NCBI RefSeq assembly: GCF_012935715.1
Contig: NZ_CP052860.1
Coordinates: 3,906,001 to 3,970,000, forward strand
DNA length: 64,000 nucleotides
Source: Pseudomonas sp. ADAK13
GTDB lineage: Bacteria; Pseudomonadota; Gammaproteobacteria; Pseudomonadales; Pseudomonadaceae
Reading direction: 5' to 3'
The notes below the pieces were generated by a model, which saw only the letters and a list, made by a program, of their open reading frames with translations, made no database searches and was not told the origin of the DNA. The position numbers were made by a program, and so were the translations under genes. How positions within the stretch are numbered: the stretch's first letter is position 1; each line of letters begins with the position of its first letter. This document shows positions 45,997 to 55,279 of this stretch, one piece after another.

Positions 45997-46103
45997 TGCG
46001 TGGCAAATATCTCTTACGTGTAGGCAAGTTCTGTTAGACTTGTCGCCGAGTTGTCCCCCGGTATGTGGGACTGCTTTACAATCACCAGATGGGGATTTAA
46101 CGG

Positions 46104-47087
46104 ATGAAACTGAAAAACACCTTGGGCTTGGCCATTGGTACTCTTATTGCTGCTACTTCCTTCGGCGCTCTGGCACAAGGTCAAGGCGCAGTTGAAGGCC
46201 AGCTGTTCTACAAAAAGCAGTTCAACGATAGCGTCAAGCATATCGAAGACGGCTACAATCCTGGCGCAAGCATCGGTTACTTCCTGACCGACGACGTGTC
46301 GATCAACCTGAACTACGACACTACCAACCACACCCGTTCGAACGACGGTACCGGTAGCCAGAAGATCAAGGGTGATACCGGCAGCGTTACTGCCCAGTAC
46401 CACTTCGGTCAAGCTGGTGTCGACTCCCTGCGTCCATACGTAGAGGGCGGTTTCGGCCACCAGAGCCGTACCAACGTAGAAGCTGATGGTCACAAAGGTC
46501 GCGATCAATCGACCCTGGCTATCGCTGGCGCTGGTGTGAAGTACTACTTCACCGACAACCTGTTCGCACGTGCTGGTGTTGAAGCTGACTACGCACTGGA
46601 CAACGGCAAGTGGGACTACTCCGCACTGGTTGGTCTGGGCGTAAACTTCGGCGGCAACGCTGGTAAAACTGCTCCAGCTCCTACCCCGGCACCAGCTCCA
46701 GAGCCAGTTCCAGAGCCAGAAGCTCCGGTTGCTCAGGTTGTTCGTGTTGAGCTGGACGTGAAGTTCGACTTCGACAAGTCGGTTGTTAAGCCTAACAGCT
46801 ACGGCGACGTGAAAAACCTCGCTGACTTCATGAAACAGTACCCACAAACCACCACCGTTGTTGAAGGTCACACTGACTCCGTCGGTCCTGACGCTTACAA
46901 CCAGAAGCTGTCCCAGCGTCGTGCTGACGCTGTTAAGCAAGTCCTGGTCAAAGACGGTATTGCTCCTAACCGTGTAAGCTCGGTTGGTTATGGCAAATCC
47001 CGCCCAGTTGCTGACAACGCAACTGAAGCTGGCCGTGCTATCAACCGTCGCGTAGAAGCCTCGGTAGAAGCACAAGCAGCTCAGTAA
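46104..47087 (+). CDS. oprF: Major outer-membrane porin OprF (OmpA family)
   Basis: A 327-residue porin. The signal peptide ends GALAQ; about 160 residues of beta-barrel follow, then a proline-rich hinge (PAPTPAPAPEPVPEPEAP) and an OmpA peptidoglycan-binding domain (GHTDSVGPDAYNQKLSQRRA). No cysteine is visible, unlike P. aeruginosa OprF, which has four near the hinge. GGGGATTTAACGG precedes the ATG. A strong terminator follows. Confidence 0.98.
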   Translation: MKLKNTLGLAIGTLIAATSFGALAQGQGAVEGQLFYKKQFNDSVKHIEDGYNPGASIGYFLTDDVSINLNYDTTNHTRSNDGTGSQKIKGDTGSVTAQYHFGQAGVDSLRPYVEGGFGHQSRTNVEADGHKGRDQSTLAIAGAGVKYYFTDNLFARAGVEADYALDNGKWDYSALVGLGVNFGGNAGKTAPAPTPAPAPEPVPEPEAPVAQVVRVELDVKFDFDKSVVKPNSYGDVKNLADFMKQYPQTTTVVEGHTDSVGPDAYNQKLSQRRADAVKQVLVKDGIAPNRVSSVGYGKSRPVADNATEAGRAINRRVEASVEAQAAQ

Positions 47088-47101
47088 TTACTGAGTTGTA
47101 G

Positions 47102-47132
47102 AAAAAAGCCCGGCTTAGGCCGGGCTTTTTTT
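47102..47132 (+). terminator. Strong intrinsic terminator after oprF
   Basis: AAAAAAGCCCGGC / GCCGGGCTTTTTTTT hairpin with TTAG loop, 15 bases after the oprF stop. The A-run before and T-run after allow it to serve cobA from the other side as well. Confidence 0.95.
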
Positions 47133-47147
47133 CGCCTGAAATTTGCC

Positions 47148-47891
47148 TCAGGCAGTCGCGCTGGCCAGAGCCTCAACCGCCTGTGCCGGCTGGACAACCT
47201 GGCCAATCACCAGGATTGCCGGGCTCTTGAGCGAAAATTCGTGCGCATCGTCCTGCATCCGGGCAAGGCTGCTGCGGCACTCACGCTGCTGTGGCAACGA
47301 GGCGTTTTCGATCATCGCCACCGGCATGTCATCGCTCATGCCACCCTCCAGTAACTGCTGTCGAATCTCCCCCAGCTTCGCCACGCCCATATAGATCACC
47401 AGCGTCGTGCCGCCCTCGGCCAGTCCTCGCCAATTGAGGCTGCTGTCGTCTTGCGTGTGGGCCGTGACCAGCGTGACGCCACGGCTGACTCCGCGCAACG
47501 TGAGCGGAATATCACAGTGAGTGGCCCCGGCCAGTCCCGCCGTAATGCCGTTGACCAACTCCACCTCCACCCCTTGTTGCCGGAGCCATGCCGCCTCTTC
47601 GCCGCCACGACCAAATATGCACGGGTCGCCACCCTTGAGCCGCACCACGCATTTGCCTTGGCGGGCATAGCGCAACATCAGGCGGTGGATAAATGCCTGG
47701 GGTGTGGAACGGCAGCCGCCGCGTTTACCCACGGTGATCAGCCGTGCAGCGGGGCAATGCTCCAGTAGCGCCGGGTTGACCAGATCATCGATCAGCACCA
47801 CATCGGCTTCCCGCAGGGCTCTCACCGCCTTGAGTGTCAGCAGCTCCGGATCGCCGGGGCCTGCGCCCACCAGCCAGACTTTTGCGCTCAC
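47148..47891 (-). CDS. cobA: Uroporphyrinogen-III C-methyltransferase
   Basis: S-adenosylmethionine-dependent enzyme (247 residues) that makes precorrin-2, the precursor of siroheme needed by nitrite reductase. The motifs WLVGAGPGDPELLTLKAV and LKGGDPCIFGRGGEEA are typical. It lies 9 bases after nasC as the last gene of the nir-nas operon, which ensures siroheme supply when NirB is made. Confidence 0.95.
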   Translation of the reverse strand: MSAKVWLVGAGPGDPELLTLKAVRALREADVVLIDDLVNPALLEHCPAARLITVGKRGGCRSTPQAFIHRLMLRYARQGKCVVRLKGGDPCIFGRGGEEAAWLRQQGVEVELVNGITAGLAGATHCDIPLTLRGVSRGVTLVTAHTQDDSSLNWRGLAEGGTTLVIYMGVAKLGEIRQQLLEGGMSDDMPVAMIENASLPQQRECRSSLARMQDDAHEFSLKSPAILVIGQVVQPAQAVEALASATA

Positions 47892-47900
47892 ATGCTTTCC

Positions 47901-50609
47901 TCACACCGTGATTGCGATTGGCTGCGTGCCACTCGCCAACAGCCGTTTTATTTCCGGCACACAGGAGCCGCATTGCGTGCCGCAACCCAGCTCCTGTTTC
48001 AGCCCATTCAGGTCCAGGCCCCGGGCAATCCCGGCGCAGACCGCGCTTTCGCTGACGTTCTTGCAGTTGCACAACGTCTTGTGACGGGTCGAACCGCCCC
48101 CGGGTGGCGCACTCAATGGCGCCAGCAGCCAGCGTCGTAATGGGTCATCGGTACGACCCTCCAGCCACAGGCTTTGCAACCAGTGGCGAGCCAGGGTTTC
48201 GCCGGCGAGGCGGATCGCGGTGATGCGGCCCTTTTCGATTTTTACCCGCTTGCCAATGGAGCGCCGCGGGTCGTCGTAGGCCATGACCGGGCCGTCATTG
48301 AGGCCCAGCAATTGGTCGATCTGCTTAAGCAGTTCAAGGGCGGGCGCCTCGTGATGTGCTGCACGAATCAGCAGCGCGGGCCGCTCCCGGCCAGTCAGGC
48401 TCAGGCTGACGTAGGCAAAGCCCTCACACAGCGGGCGCAACGCTTCGAAGTGTTGCTGCACATCGCCTTCAATCAGCGCAAACAAATGCCAGGGCAGTTG
48501 CACCGCCTCCAGGCGTACGCCGCTGTGTTTGAGTTCCGGCTGTTTGGACAGCGGGTCGAACGCCGGCTGGGTGAGCGCATTCACACCGCCTTTGAGAAAG
48601 CGATCGCCCCAGTGCATTGGCAGAAACGCCTGGCCGGGACGTACGCTGTCATCGCTGTCGACGGCCACAATTACGCTGCCGCGCCGGCTTTTCAGGCTGA
48701 TCAGGTCGCCTTCCTTCAAGCGATACCGGCGCAGTTCATCCGGGTGCAGGCTGACCAGCGCTTCACTGACATGCCCGAACAGCTGCGCAGCGGTGCCGGT
48801 GCGGCTCATGCCATGCCATTGGTCCCGCAGGCGTCCGGTGATCAGGGTCAGCGGGAAGCGCGCGTCACGCTGCTCCTTGGCGGCGCGATAAGGGTCGGCC
48901 ACAAAGTGCGCGCGGCCCGTCTCGGTTGGAAAAACACCATCGGTATACAGGCGTGGGGTGCCGCTCACCGCGTTGGCTGGAAATGGCCATTGCTGCGGGC
49001 CGATCCGGTCGAGCAGGGCGTGACTGATGCCCGACAGGTCCAGGTCGCGTCCACGGGTCAGCAGTTTGAATTCATCAAAGATCTGCGCCGGCTGCTCAAA
49101 GGCAAAAAGACCCGGTTTTCCGGGACAAAGACGTCGCTCCAGGCGCTGGGCAAAATCCACTGTGATTGCCCAGTCCGGCCGAGCTTCCCCGGGTGGGGTA
49201 ATGGCCCGTCGAACGTGGGAAATACGCCGCTCGGAGTTGGTGATCGTGCCTTCTTTCTCGCCCCAGCTCGCCGCCGGTAACAACAGGTCGGCGAAACGCG
49301 CCGTCTCGGTTGTACGAAAAGCTTCCTGCAGCACCACGAACGGACACGCCTCCAGGGCCTGGCGCACGCTGTTCTGGTCGGGCAGGGATTGGGCAGGGTT
49401 GGTGCAGGCAATCCACAGGGCCTTGATCTTGCCGGCCTGTATCTGTTCAAACAGCTCGATGGCGGTCAGCCCGGTGCTGGCAGGCAGTTGTTCTACACCC
49501 CAATACGCGGCCACTTCTGCCCGATGTTCCGGGTTGGACGCCTCGCGATGGCCGGGCAGTAATTTCGACAAGCTGCCGGTTTCCCGCCCACCCATGGCAT
49601 TCGGCTGACCGGTCAGGGAGAAGGGACCGCAGCCGGCGCGGCCAATGGTGCCGGTTGCCAGGTGCAGGTTAATCAAGGCGCTGTTCTTCGCGCTGCCCGC
49701 CGTGGACTGGTTAAGCCCCATGCACCACAACGACAGAAAACTCGCCGAGGTGCCGACCCATTCCGCGCACAGGCGCAGTTGCTCGACACTGATGCCGCAC
49801 AGCTGCGTGACCATGTGTGGCGTGTAGTCGTGAACCAGGCGTTTGAGCTCGACCAGGCCGTCGGTGTGGGCCTGGATAAAGTCGCGGTCGATCCAGTCCT
49901 CCCACAGCAACAAGTGCAAGATCCCATGGAACAACGCGACATCCGTACCCGGCAAAATCGCCAGGTGCAGGTCCGCCAAGTCGCAGGTGTCGGTGCGCCG
50001 GGGATCAATCACCAGCACTTTCATCTGTGGCCGACGGGCTTTCGCTTCTTCCAGGCGTCGGAACAAAACAGGATGCGCGTAGGCCATGTTACTGCCGACG
50101 ATCATCACGCAGTCGCTCGACTCCAGGTCCTCATAGCTGCACGGCGGCGCATCGGCGCCCAGGCTGCGCTTGTAGCCGACCACCGCTGAAGACATGCACA
50201 GCCGCGAGTTGCTATCGATGTTGTTGGTGCCCACCAGCGCCCGCGCCAGTTTGTTGAAGCTGTAGTAGTCCTCGGTCAGCAACTGCCCGGAGATATAGAA
50301 CGCCACGCTGTCCGGCCCGTGTTCAGCGATGGTCTCGGCGAACACATTCGCCGCGTGTTCCAGGGCGGTGTCCCAATCGGTGCGGCTGCGAGCCAGGCCT
50401 TTGCCCAGCCGCAGTTCCGGGTACAACGCGCGGGCCGCGAGGTCGCCGGTCAGGTGCAAGCTCGACCCCTTGCTGCACAGCTTGCCAAAGTTGGCCGGGT
50501 GGCTCGGATCACCGCTGACGCCGAGGATCTGCGAGCCGTCATGTTCGATCAGCACGCCGCAGCCGACCCCGCAGTAGCAGCAGGTCGAAGCGGTGGTCTG
50601 GCGGTTCAT
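47901..50609 (-). CDS. nasC: Assimilatory nitrate reductase, catalytic molybdopterin subunit
   Basis: Reduces nitrate to nitrite in the cytoplasm. The 902-residue protein has an N-terminal 4Fe-4S site (CCYCGVGCGVLI with CSKGSS), the large bis-MGD domain (about 60-780) and a C-terminal BFD-like 2Fe-2S segment (NCKNVSESAVCAG, CGSCVPEI), so electrons can enter through the C-terminus. The ATG at 50609 overlaps the nirD stop (ATGA). Homologues are also named NasA or NarB; I use nasC following the operon order. Confidence 0.93.
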   Translation of the reverse strand: MNRQTTASTCCYCGVGCGVLIEHDGSQILGVSGDPSHPANFGKLCSKGSSLHLTGDLAARALYPELRLGKGLARSRTDWDTALEHAANVFAETIAEHGPDSVAFYISGQLLTEDYYSFNKLARALVGTNNIDSNSRLCMSSAVVGYKRSLGADAPPCSYEDLESSDCVMIVGSNMAYAHPVLFRRLEEAKARRPQMKVLVIDPRRTDTCDLADLHLAILPGTDVALFHGILHLLLWEDWIDRDFIQAHTDGLVELKRLVHDYTPHMVTQLCGISVEQLRLCAEWVGTSASFLSLWCMGLNQSTAGSAKNSALINLHLATGTIGRAGCGPFSLTGQPNAMGGRETGSLSKLLPGHREASNPEHRAEVAAYWGVEQLPASTGLTAIELFEQIQAGKIKALWIACTNPAQSLPDQNSVRQALEACPFVVLQEAFRTTETARFADLLLPAASWGEKEGTITNSERRISHVRRAITPPGEARPDWAITVDFAQRLERRLCPGKPGLFAFEQPAQIFDEFKLLTRGRDLDLSGISHALLDRIGPQQWPFPANAVSGTPRLYTDGVFPTETGRAHFVADPYRAAKEQRDARFPLTLITGRLRDQWHGMSRTGTAAQLFGHVSEALVSLHPDELRRYRLKEGDLISLKSRRGSVIVAVDSDDSVRPGQAFLPMHWGDRFLKGGVNALTQPAFDPLSKQPELKHSGVRLEAVQLPWHLFALIEGDVQQHFEALRPLCEGFAYVSLSLTGRERPALLIRAAHHEAPALELLKQIDQLLGLNDGPVMAYDDPRRSIGKRVKIEKGRITAIRLAGETLARHWLQSLWLEGRTDDPLRRWLLAPLSAPPGGGSTRHKTLCNCKNVSESAVCAGIARGLDLNGLKQELGCGTQCGSCVPEIKRLLASGTQPIAITV

Positions 50610-50926
50610 CAACCGGCGTCCCGCAGCGCCAACATCACCCGACCGTTTTCCACGCGGGCCGGGTGGTGATGGGCGCAACCAATGTCCGGTGCCTGGGCCT
50701 CACCGGACGCCAGGTCGATCTGCCAGTTATGCAGCGGGCAGGCCACGCGTTTGCCGTAGATCAGCCCTTGGGACAGTGGCCCGCCCTTGTGCGGGCAGCG
50801 GTCGTCGAGGGCGAACACTTCGTCGTCACTGGTACGAAAAATCGCGATGTCGCCTTTTGGCCCGGTGATGATGCGCGAGCCCAGGGCGTTGATTTCTTCG
50901 AGGGCGCAGATATCCAGCCAGTTCAT
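50609..50926 (-). CDS. nirD: Nitrite reductase (NADH) small subunit
   Basis: A 105-residue Rieske-type subunit. The 2Fe-2S residues are complete (CPHKGGPL, then CPLHNWQID). The ATG at 50926 (MNWLDICAL) overlaps the end of nirB by four bases, and its stop overlaps nasC. Confidence 0.95.
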   Translation of the reverse strand: MNWLDICALEEINALGSRIITGPKGDIAIFRTSDDEVFALDDRCPHKGGPLSQGLIYGKRVACPLHNWQIDLASGEAQAPDIGCAHHHPARVENGRVMLALRDAG

Positions 50927-53376
50927 GCCGGCACCTCCAGCAGTTTGACGGGGATGGTGTCGAATTCCTTTTTCAGCAGCGGCTGTTCCAGGCGTTCTTT
51001 CCACGGGTCCTGTTCGAACGACAGGGAGAATTGCAGGCGTTCATTGAGCGCCTGGCGCCGCGCCGGGTCTTCCAGCACGGCCTTCTTGATGTGCTCCATG
51101 CCCACCCTTTGCAGGTAGTGCACCGTGCGCTCCAGGTAGAAGGCTTCTTCCCGGTAAAGCTGTAGGAAAGCGCCGTTGTATTCGCGCACTTCTTCGGCGG
51201 TTTTCAACTTGACGAAGAACTCGGCGACCTCGGTCTTGATCCCGCCGTTACCGCCGATGTACATCTCCCAACCCGAGTCGACGCCGATAATTCCCACGTC
51301 CTTGATCCCTGCTTCCGAGCAGTTGCGCGGGCAACCAGACACCGCCAGTTTGACCTTGTGGGGCGACCACATATTGAACAGGTCGTGCTCCAGTTCGATC
51401 CCCAGTTGCGTGGAGTTTTGCGTACCAAAGCGGCAGAACTCACTGCCCACGCAGGTCTTCACGGTACGGATGGATTTGCCGTAGGCGTGGCCGGACGGCA
51501 TATCGAGGTCTTTCCACACACCGGGCAAATCCTGCTTCTTGATGCCCAGCAAGTCGATGCGCTGCCCGCCGGTGACCTTGACCATCGGCACGTTGTACTT
51601 GTCTGCCACATCGGCGATGCGCCGCAGCTCCGAGGGATTGGTCACGCCGCCCCACATCCTCGGGACGACCGAGTAGGTGCCGTCTTTCTGAATATTGGCG
51701 TGGGCCCGTTCGTTGATCAGGCGCGATTGCGGGTCGTCTTTTGCCTCGCCGGGCCAGGTGGAAATCAAGTAATAGTTGAGTGCCGGGCGGCAAGTGGCAC
51801 AGCCGTTCGGGGTGCGCCAGTTCAGGTAGCTCATGGTGCCGGCGATCGTCAGCAGGTGCTGGTCGCGGATGGCCTGGCGAATCTGCCCGTGGTTGAGGTC
51901 GCTGCAGCCGCAGATGGCTTTTTCGCTTTTTGGTTTGACGTCTGCCGCGCCGCCTACGGTGTTGATCAGGATCTGTTCCACCAACCCGGCGCAGGAGCCG
52001 CAGGAACTGGCGGCCTTGGTGTGCTTCTTCACGTCGTCGACGCTGAACAGCCCGTGTTCCTGAATCGCCTTGACGATGGTGCCCTTGCACACGCCGTTGC
52101 AGCCGCAGACTTCGGCGCTGTCGGCCATGCTCATGGCTTTGTCCTGGCCTTGATGGCCTACATCGCCGATGGCGTTTTCGCCAAACATCAGGTGATCGCG
52201 GATCTCGCCAATAGCGTGGTTCTCACGGATCTGTCGGAAATACCAGCCACCGTCAGCGGTGTCGCCGTATAGGCAGGCACCGACGAGGATGTCGTCCTTG
52301 ATCACCAGCTTCTTGTAGACACCGCCAATCGGGTCGGAAAGGGTGATGGTCTCGGTGCCTTCGCCACCCATGAAGTCGCCGGCGGAGAACAGGTCGATGC
52401 CGGTGACTTTCAGTTTGGTCGAGGTCACCGAGCCCTGGTAGCGTGCGAAGCCCAGCTGCGCCAGGTGATTGGCGCAGACTTTGGCCTGCTCGAACAGCGG
52501 TGCCACCAGGCCGTAGGCGATACCGCGATGGCTGGCGCATTCGCCGATGGCATAGATGCGCGGGTCGTAGGTTTGCAGGGTGTCGTTGACCAGAATCCCA
52601 CGGTTGCACGGGATGCCGGATTTTTCCGCGAGTTCGGTGCTGGGGCGGATGCCGGCGGCCATTACCACCAGGTCCGCCGGTATCACGTCGCCATTTTTGA
52701 ATTGCACCGAGCCGACGCGACCGTTGCCAGCGTCATGCAACGCCTGGGTTTGTTCCTGCAGGCGGAACACCAGGCCACGGCTCTCCAGTTCGGTTTGCAG
52801 CAGTTGGCCGCTGGTCTTGTCCAGTTGCCGTTCCAGCAGCCACTCGCCGATATGCACCACAGTCACGTGCATGCCGCGCAGCATCAGGCCGTTGGCAGCC
52901 TCCAGGCCCAGCAGGCCGCCGCCGATCACCACGGCGTGCTTGTGGGTCTTGGCGGTGTCGATCATGGCCTGGGTGTCGGCGATGTCGCGGTAGCCGATTA
53001 CACCCTGCAACGTATTGCCGGGGATCGGCAGGATAAATGGCGTGGAGCCGGTGGCGATCAGCAGGCGATCGTACTCGGCCTCGCTGCCGTCTTCGGCGAT
53101 GACTTTGCGTTTGACCCGGTCGATCTGCACCACTTTGCGGTTGAGCAGCAGCTTGATGTTGTTATCGAGGTACCAGCTCAAATCATTGAGCACGATCTCT
53201 TCGAAGGTCTGCTCACCGGCCAGCACCGGCGACAGCAGGATGCGGTTGTAATTGGTGTGGGGTTCAGCGCCGAAGACGGTGATGTCGTACAGGTCGCTGC
53301 TCAGCTTGAGCAATTCTTCAAGGGTGCGAACCCCGGCCATGCCGTTGCCGATCATCACCAGTTTGAGTTTCTTCAT
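50923..53376 (-). CDS. nirB: Nitrite reductase (NADH) large subunit
   Basis: Reduces nitrite to ammonia. The 817-residue protein has an FAD/NADH oxidoreductase part at the N-terminus (VMIGNGMAGVRTLEEL, IGGGLLGLEAANGL), BFD-type cysteines (CGCNGVCKG, CGSCAGLVEQ) and the C-terminal siroheme/4Fe-4S domain with CVGSEFCRFG and SGCPRNCSEA. The ATG at 53376 is preceded by GGAGAACGAC. The long leader holds the antitermination structures described separately. Confidence 0.96.
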   Translation of the reverse strand: MKKLKLVMIGNGMAGVRTLEELLKLSSDLYDITVFGAEPHTNYNRILLSPVLAGEQTFEEIVLNDLSWYLDNNIKLLLNRKVVQIDRVKRKVIAEDGSEAEYDRLLIATGSTPFILPIPGNTLQGVIGYRDIADTQAMIDTAKTHKHAVVIGGGLLGLEAANGLMLRGMHVTVVHIGEWLLERQLDKTSGQLLQTELESRGLVFRLQEQTQALHDAGNGRVGSVQFKNGDVIPADLVVMAAGIRPSTELAEKSGIPCNRGILVNDTLQTYDPRIYAIGECASHRGIAYGLVAPLFEQAKVCANHLAQLGFARYQGSVTSTKLKVTGIDLFSAGDFMGGEGTETITLSDPIGGVYKKLVIKDDILVGACLYGDTADGGWYFRQIRENHAIGEIRDHLMFGENAIGDVGHQGQDKAMSMADSAEVCGCNGVCKGTIVKAIQEHGLFSVDDVKKHTKAASSCGSCAGLVEQILINTVGGAADVKPKSEKAICGCSDLNHGQIRQAIRDQHLLTIAGTMSYLNWRTPNGCATCRPALNYYLISTWPGEAKDDPQSRLINERAHANIQKDGTYSVVPRMWGGVTNPSELRRIADVADKYNVPMVKVTGGQRIDLLGIKKQDLPGVWKDLDMPSGHAYGKSIRTVKTCVGSEFCRFGTQNSTQLGIELEHDLFNMWSPHKVKLAVSGCPRNCSEAGIKDVGIIGVDSGWEMYIGGNGGIKTEVAEFFVKLKTAEEVREYNGAFLQLYREEAFYLERTVHYLQRVGMEHIKKAVLEDPARRQALNERLQFSLSFEQDPWKERLEQPLLKKEFDTIPVKLLEVPA

Positions 53377-53413
53377 GTCGTTCTCCGCAGTGGCTCGACA
53401 AATCGTGCGCAAC

Positions 53414-53501
53414 AAAAAAAGGCGTCCCCGCTACGCAAGTAGCGAGGACGCCTTTGTCCTGGTCCCGTTCTCTCGGGAAGCTCGACCTTCGACGTTGAAG
53501 G
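53414..53501 (-). promoter_or_regulatory. NasT-type (ANTAR) antitermination leader of nirB
   Basis: Read on the minus strand. P1 (53478 to 53463) is TCCCG-AGAGAA-CGGGA, and P2 (53460 to 53445) is AGGAC-AAAGGC-GTCCT; both six-base loops have A first and G fourth, as ANTAR targets require. P2 shares bases with a long GC stem (53452 to 53421) that ends in seven Ts, an intrinsic terminator. Binding of NasT to P1-P2 would prevent the terminator. A further hexaloop hairpin (CCTTC-AACGTC-GAAGG) lies at 53501 to 53486. Confidence 0.8.
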
Positions 53502-53533
53502 CGCGGCTATATGTGTGTTGATGGGAAAGCTAA

Positions 53534-53549
53534 TGCAGTGGTTGTGCCA
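53534..53549 (-). promoter_or_regulatory. Sigma-54 promoter of nirB
   Basis: Minus strand TGGCACAACCACTGCA: GG at -24 and GC at -12 with correct 16-base span. The transcript would begin near 53522 and run through the antitermination leader. NtrC control follows from the known nitrogen regulation of this operon. Confidence 0.75.
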
Positions 53550-53608
53550 AGTAGCGGTTTGGCCTGATTTGTTGAGCCCGGCGTCCAAATATCGAGGAAT
53601 TTCGCCTC

Positions 53609-55279
53609 TTAGTGGTGCAACAGCCAGTACAACAGCACCAGATTGATCAGCAACGACAGCACGGCCAAGGTTTGCCAGACCTTGAGCGGTTCGCGCTCCA
53701 GCAGCGGTTTTGGCCGCATGCTCAACTCGCGTCGGTCTGCCTGCTCCAGCACCCGCAACCACTCCTCGGCGGTTTCGTAACGTTGTTCAGGCTGAGCGGC
53801 GACTGCGCGTTCCAGGCTCTGTTGCAACCCGTCGGGCAGGTCGGGGCGGTAACGGCTGGCGCTGACCGGCGTGGTGAACCTGGGGCGTTGGAATGCTTCG
53901 ATTTCGCCGTAGGGATAATGCCCGGTCAGCAGGTAATACAAAGTCACGCCGACGCTATACAGATCCTGCTGCGGCGTAGGGCGTTCGCCATTGAAGGCTT
54001 CCGGCGCGATAAAGCTCGGCGTGCCTGGCAACAGGTGCGCGCGATCCTCGGAGAGCCCGGGGCAGTAGGCCAGGCCGAAGTCCAGCACGCGCAATTCGCC
54101 ATCGTCACCCAGCAGCAGGTTTTCCGGCTTGATGTCGCGGTGCAGGATCTGCCTGCGGTGCAGCAGCCCGACCGCGCGCAACAGGCGCTCGGTCAGGGAT
54201 TGCCACTGCGCCAGGGGTAATGGGCCCTGGTGTTTGAAGAGTTCGGCCAGGGTTTGCCCGGCGTATTCACGCATCACGTAGTACAAATGCTGACGGCCGC
54301 TGGCCGGATGGACTTCAGGAAACGCGCGGCCAGCGACCCGGCGCAGGAACCATTCCTCCGACAGCAGGGCCTGGGCGGCGAACACGTCGTCGTCATGGCT
54401 GACCGGCAAGGTCTTCAGCAACCAGGCCTGTTGCTGGGCGTCGCGTACCCGATAGAGCAGGGACTGACGACTTTGCCCCAGCAGCGCTTCCACCTGCCAG
54501 CCTTCGAAGTGTTGCCCGATTTTGAGGGGCGGCGGCAGTGGCCATTGCTGCAACTGCACCAGTGCATCCCCGAGGGTGGCGGCGCCGAGCTGGTCGACCC
54601 GCACCAGCACAGCGCTGGCATTGTCCTGGCTGCCCGCCAGGTGCGCGGCGCTGACCAGGGTGTTCACGGCCAGGTCCAGATTTGACTGTTCCCGCAGGAT
54701 CGCGCCAATGGCGTGATCCCCCAGGGTCGCCCACACGCCGTCGCTGAGCAGCAGAAAACATTCGCCCGCCCGCAACTCGCCGTCGAGAAAATCCAGCACC
54801 AGGTGTTGATCCAGGCCCATGGCGCGCTTGAGCACATGCTGCATGCCCGGTTGTTCCCACACATGCTCTTCGCTGAGGCGTTGCAACTCGCCATCGAGCC
54901 AGCGATACACCCGGCAATCACCCACATGGGCCAGGGTGAAACGCTGCCCGCGAAACACCAGGGCGCTGAGGGTGGTGAGTAGTGGCAGGCCGCCACCGTT
55001 GGCCTGCAACCAGCGATTCTGCGCCACCAGCAAGCGCTCCAGCGCCTGGGCCACGCCCCAGGTTTGCGGCGTGGCGTAGTAGTCCAGGGCCAGGGCCTGC
55101 AAGGTCGAGCGCGCGGCCAGTCCGCCATCGGCACACTGGCTGACGCCGTCGGCGATGGCACACAGATAACCTTTGCTGGCGGCCAACTCAGGGGCGGGAG
55201 TGACCAGGCGCACGGCGTCCTGGTTTTCCTGCCGTGGGCCGGTGGCGCTGGCCTGGGCGAAGCTCAGTTGCAGGGTCAT
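53609..55279 (-). CDS. Fused PP2C-type phosphatase and Ser/Thr protein kinase, membrane-anchored
   Basis: A 556-residue dual enzyme. Residues 1-235 are a PP2C phosphatase with metal-binding Asp in RQENQDAV, AIADGVS, LLSDGVW and SQDNASAV. Residues about 258-520 are a protein kinase with HRDIKPENLLL (D382, K384) and LDFGLAY (D400). A single helix near the C-terminus (about 536-554) anchors it. All key residues are present, so both parts may be active. The ATG at 55279 overlaps the nitrate transporter stop, so it is part of the nasA unit. Its targets are unknown. Confidence 0.92.
   Translation of the reverse strand: MTLQLSFAQASATGPRQENQDAVRLVTPAPELAASKGYLCAIADGVSQCADGGLAARSTLQALALDYYATPQTWGVAQALERLLVAQNRWLQANGGGLPLLTTLSALVFRGQRFTLAHVGDCRVYRWLDGELQRLSEEHVWEQPGMQHVLKRAMGLDQHLVLDFLDGELRAGECFLLLSDGVWATLGDHAIGAILREQSNLDLAVNTLVSAAHLAGSQDNASAVLVRVDQLGAATLGDALVQLQQWPLPPPLKIGQHFEGWQVEALLGQSRQSLLYRVRDAQQQAWLLKTLPVSHDDDVFAAQALLSEEWFLRRVAGRAFPEVHPASGRQHLYYVMREYAGQTLAELFKHQGPLPLAQWQSLTERLLRAVGLLHRRQILHRDIKPENLLLGDDGELRVLDFGLAYCPGLSEDRAHLLPGTPSFIAPEAFNGERPTPQQDLYSVGVTLYYLLTGHYPYGEIEAFQRPRFTTPVSASRYRPDLPDGLQQSLERAVAAQPEQRYETAEEWLRVLEQADRRELSMRPKPLLEREPLKVWQTLAVLSLLINLVLLYWLLHH

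Noticed and set aside
46010..46103. A specific SigX promoter sequence upstream of oprF
   Set aside because: SigX control of oprF is known, but I could not fix a -35/-10 pair with confidence; the TACAAT near 46076 has no box at correct spacing.
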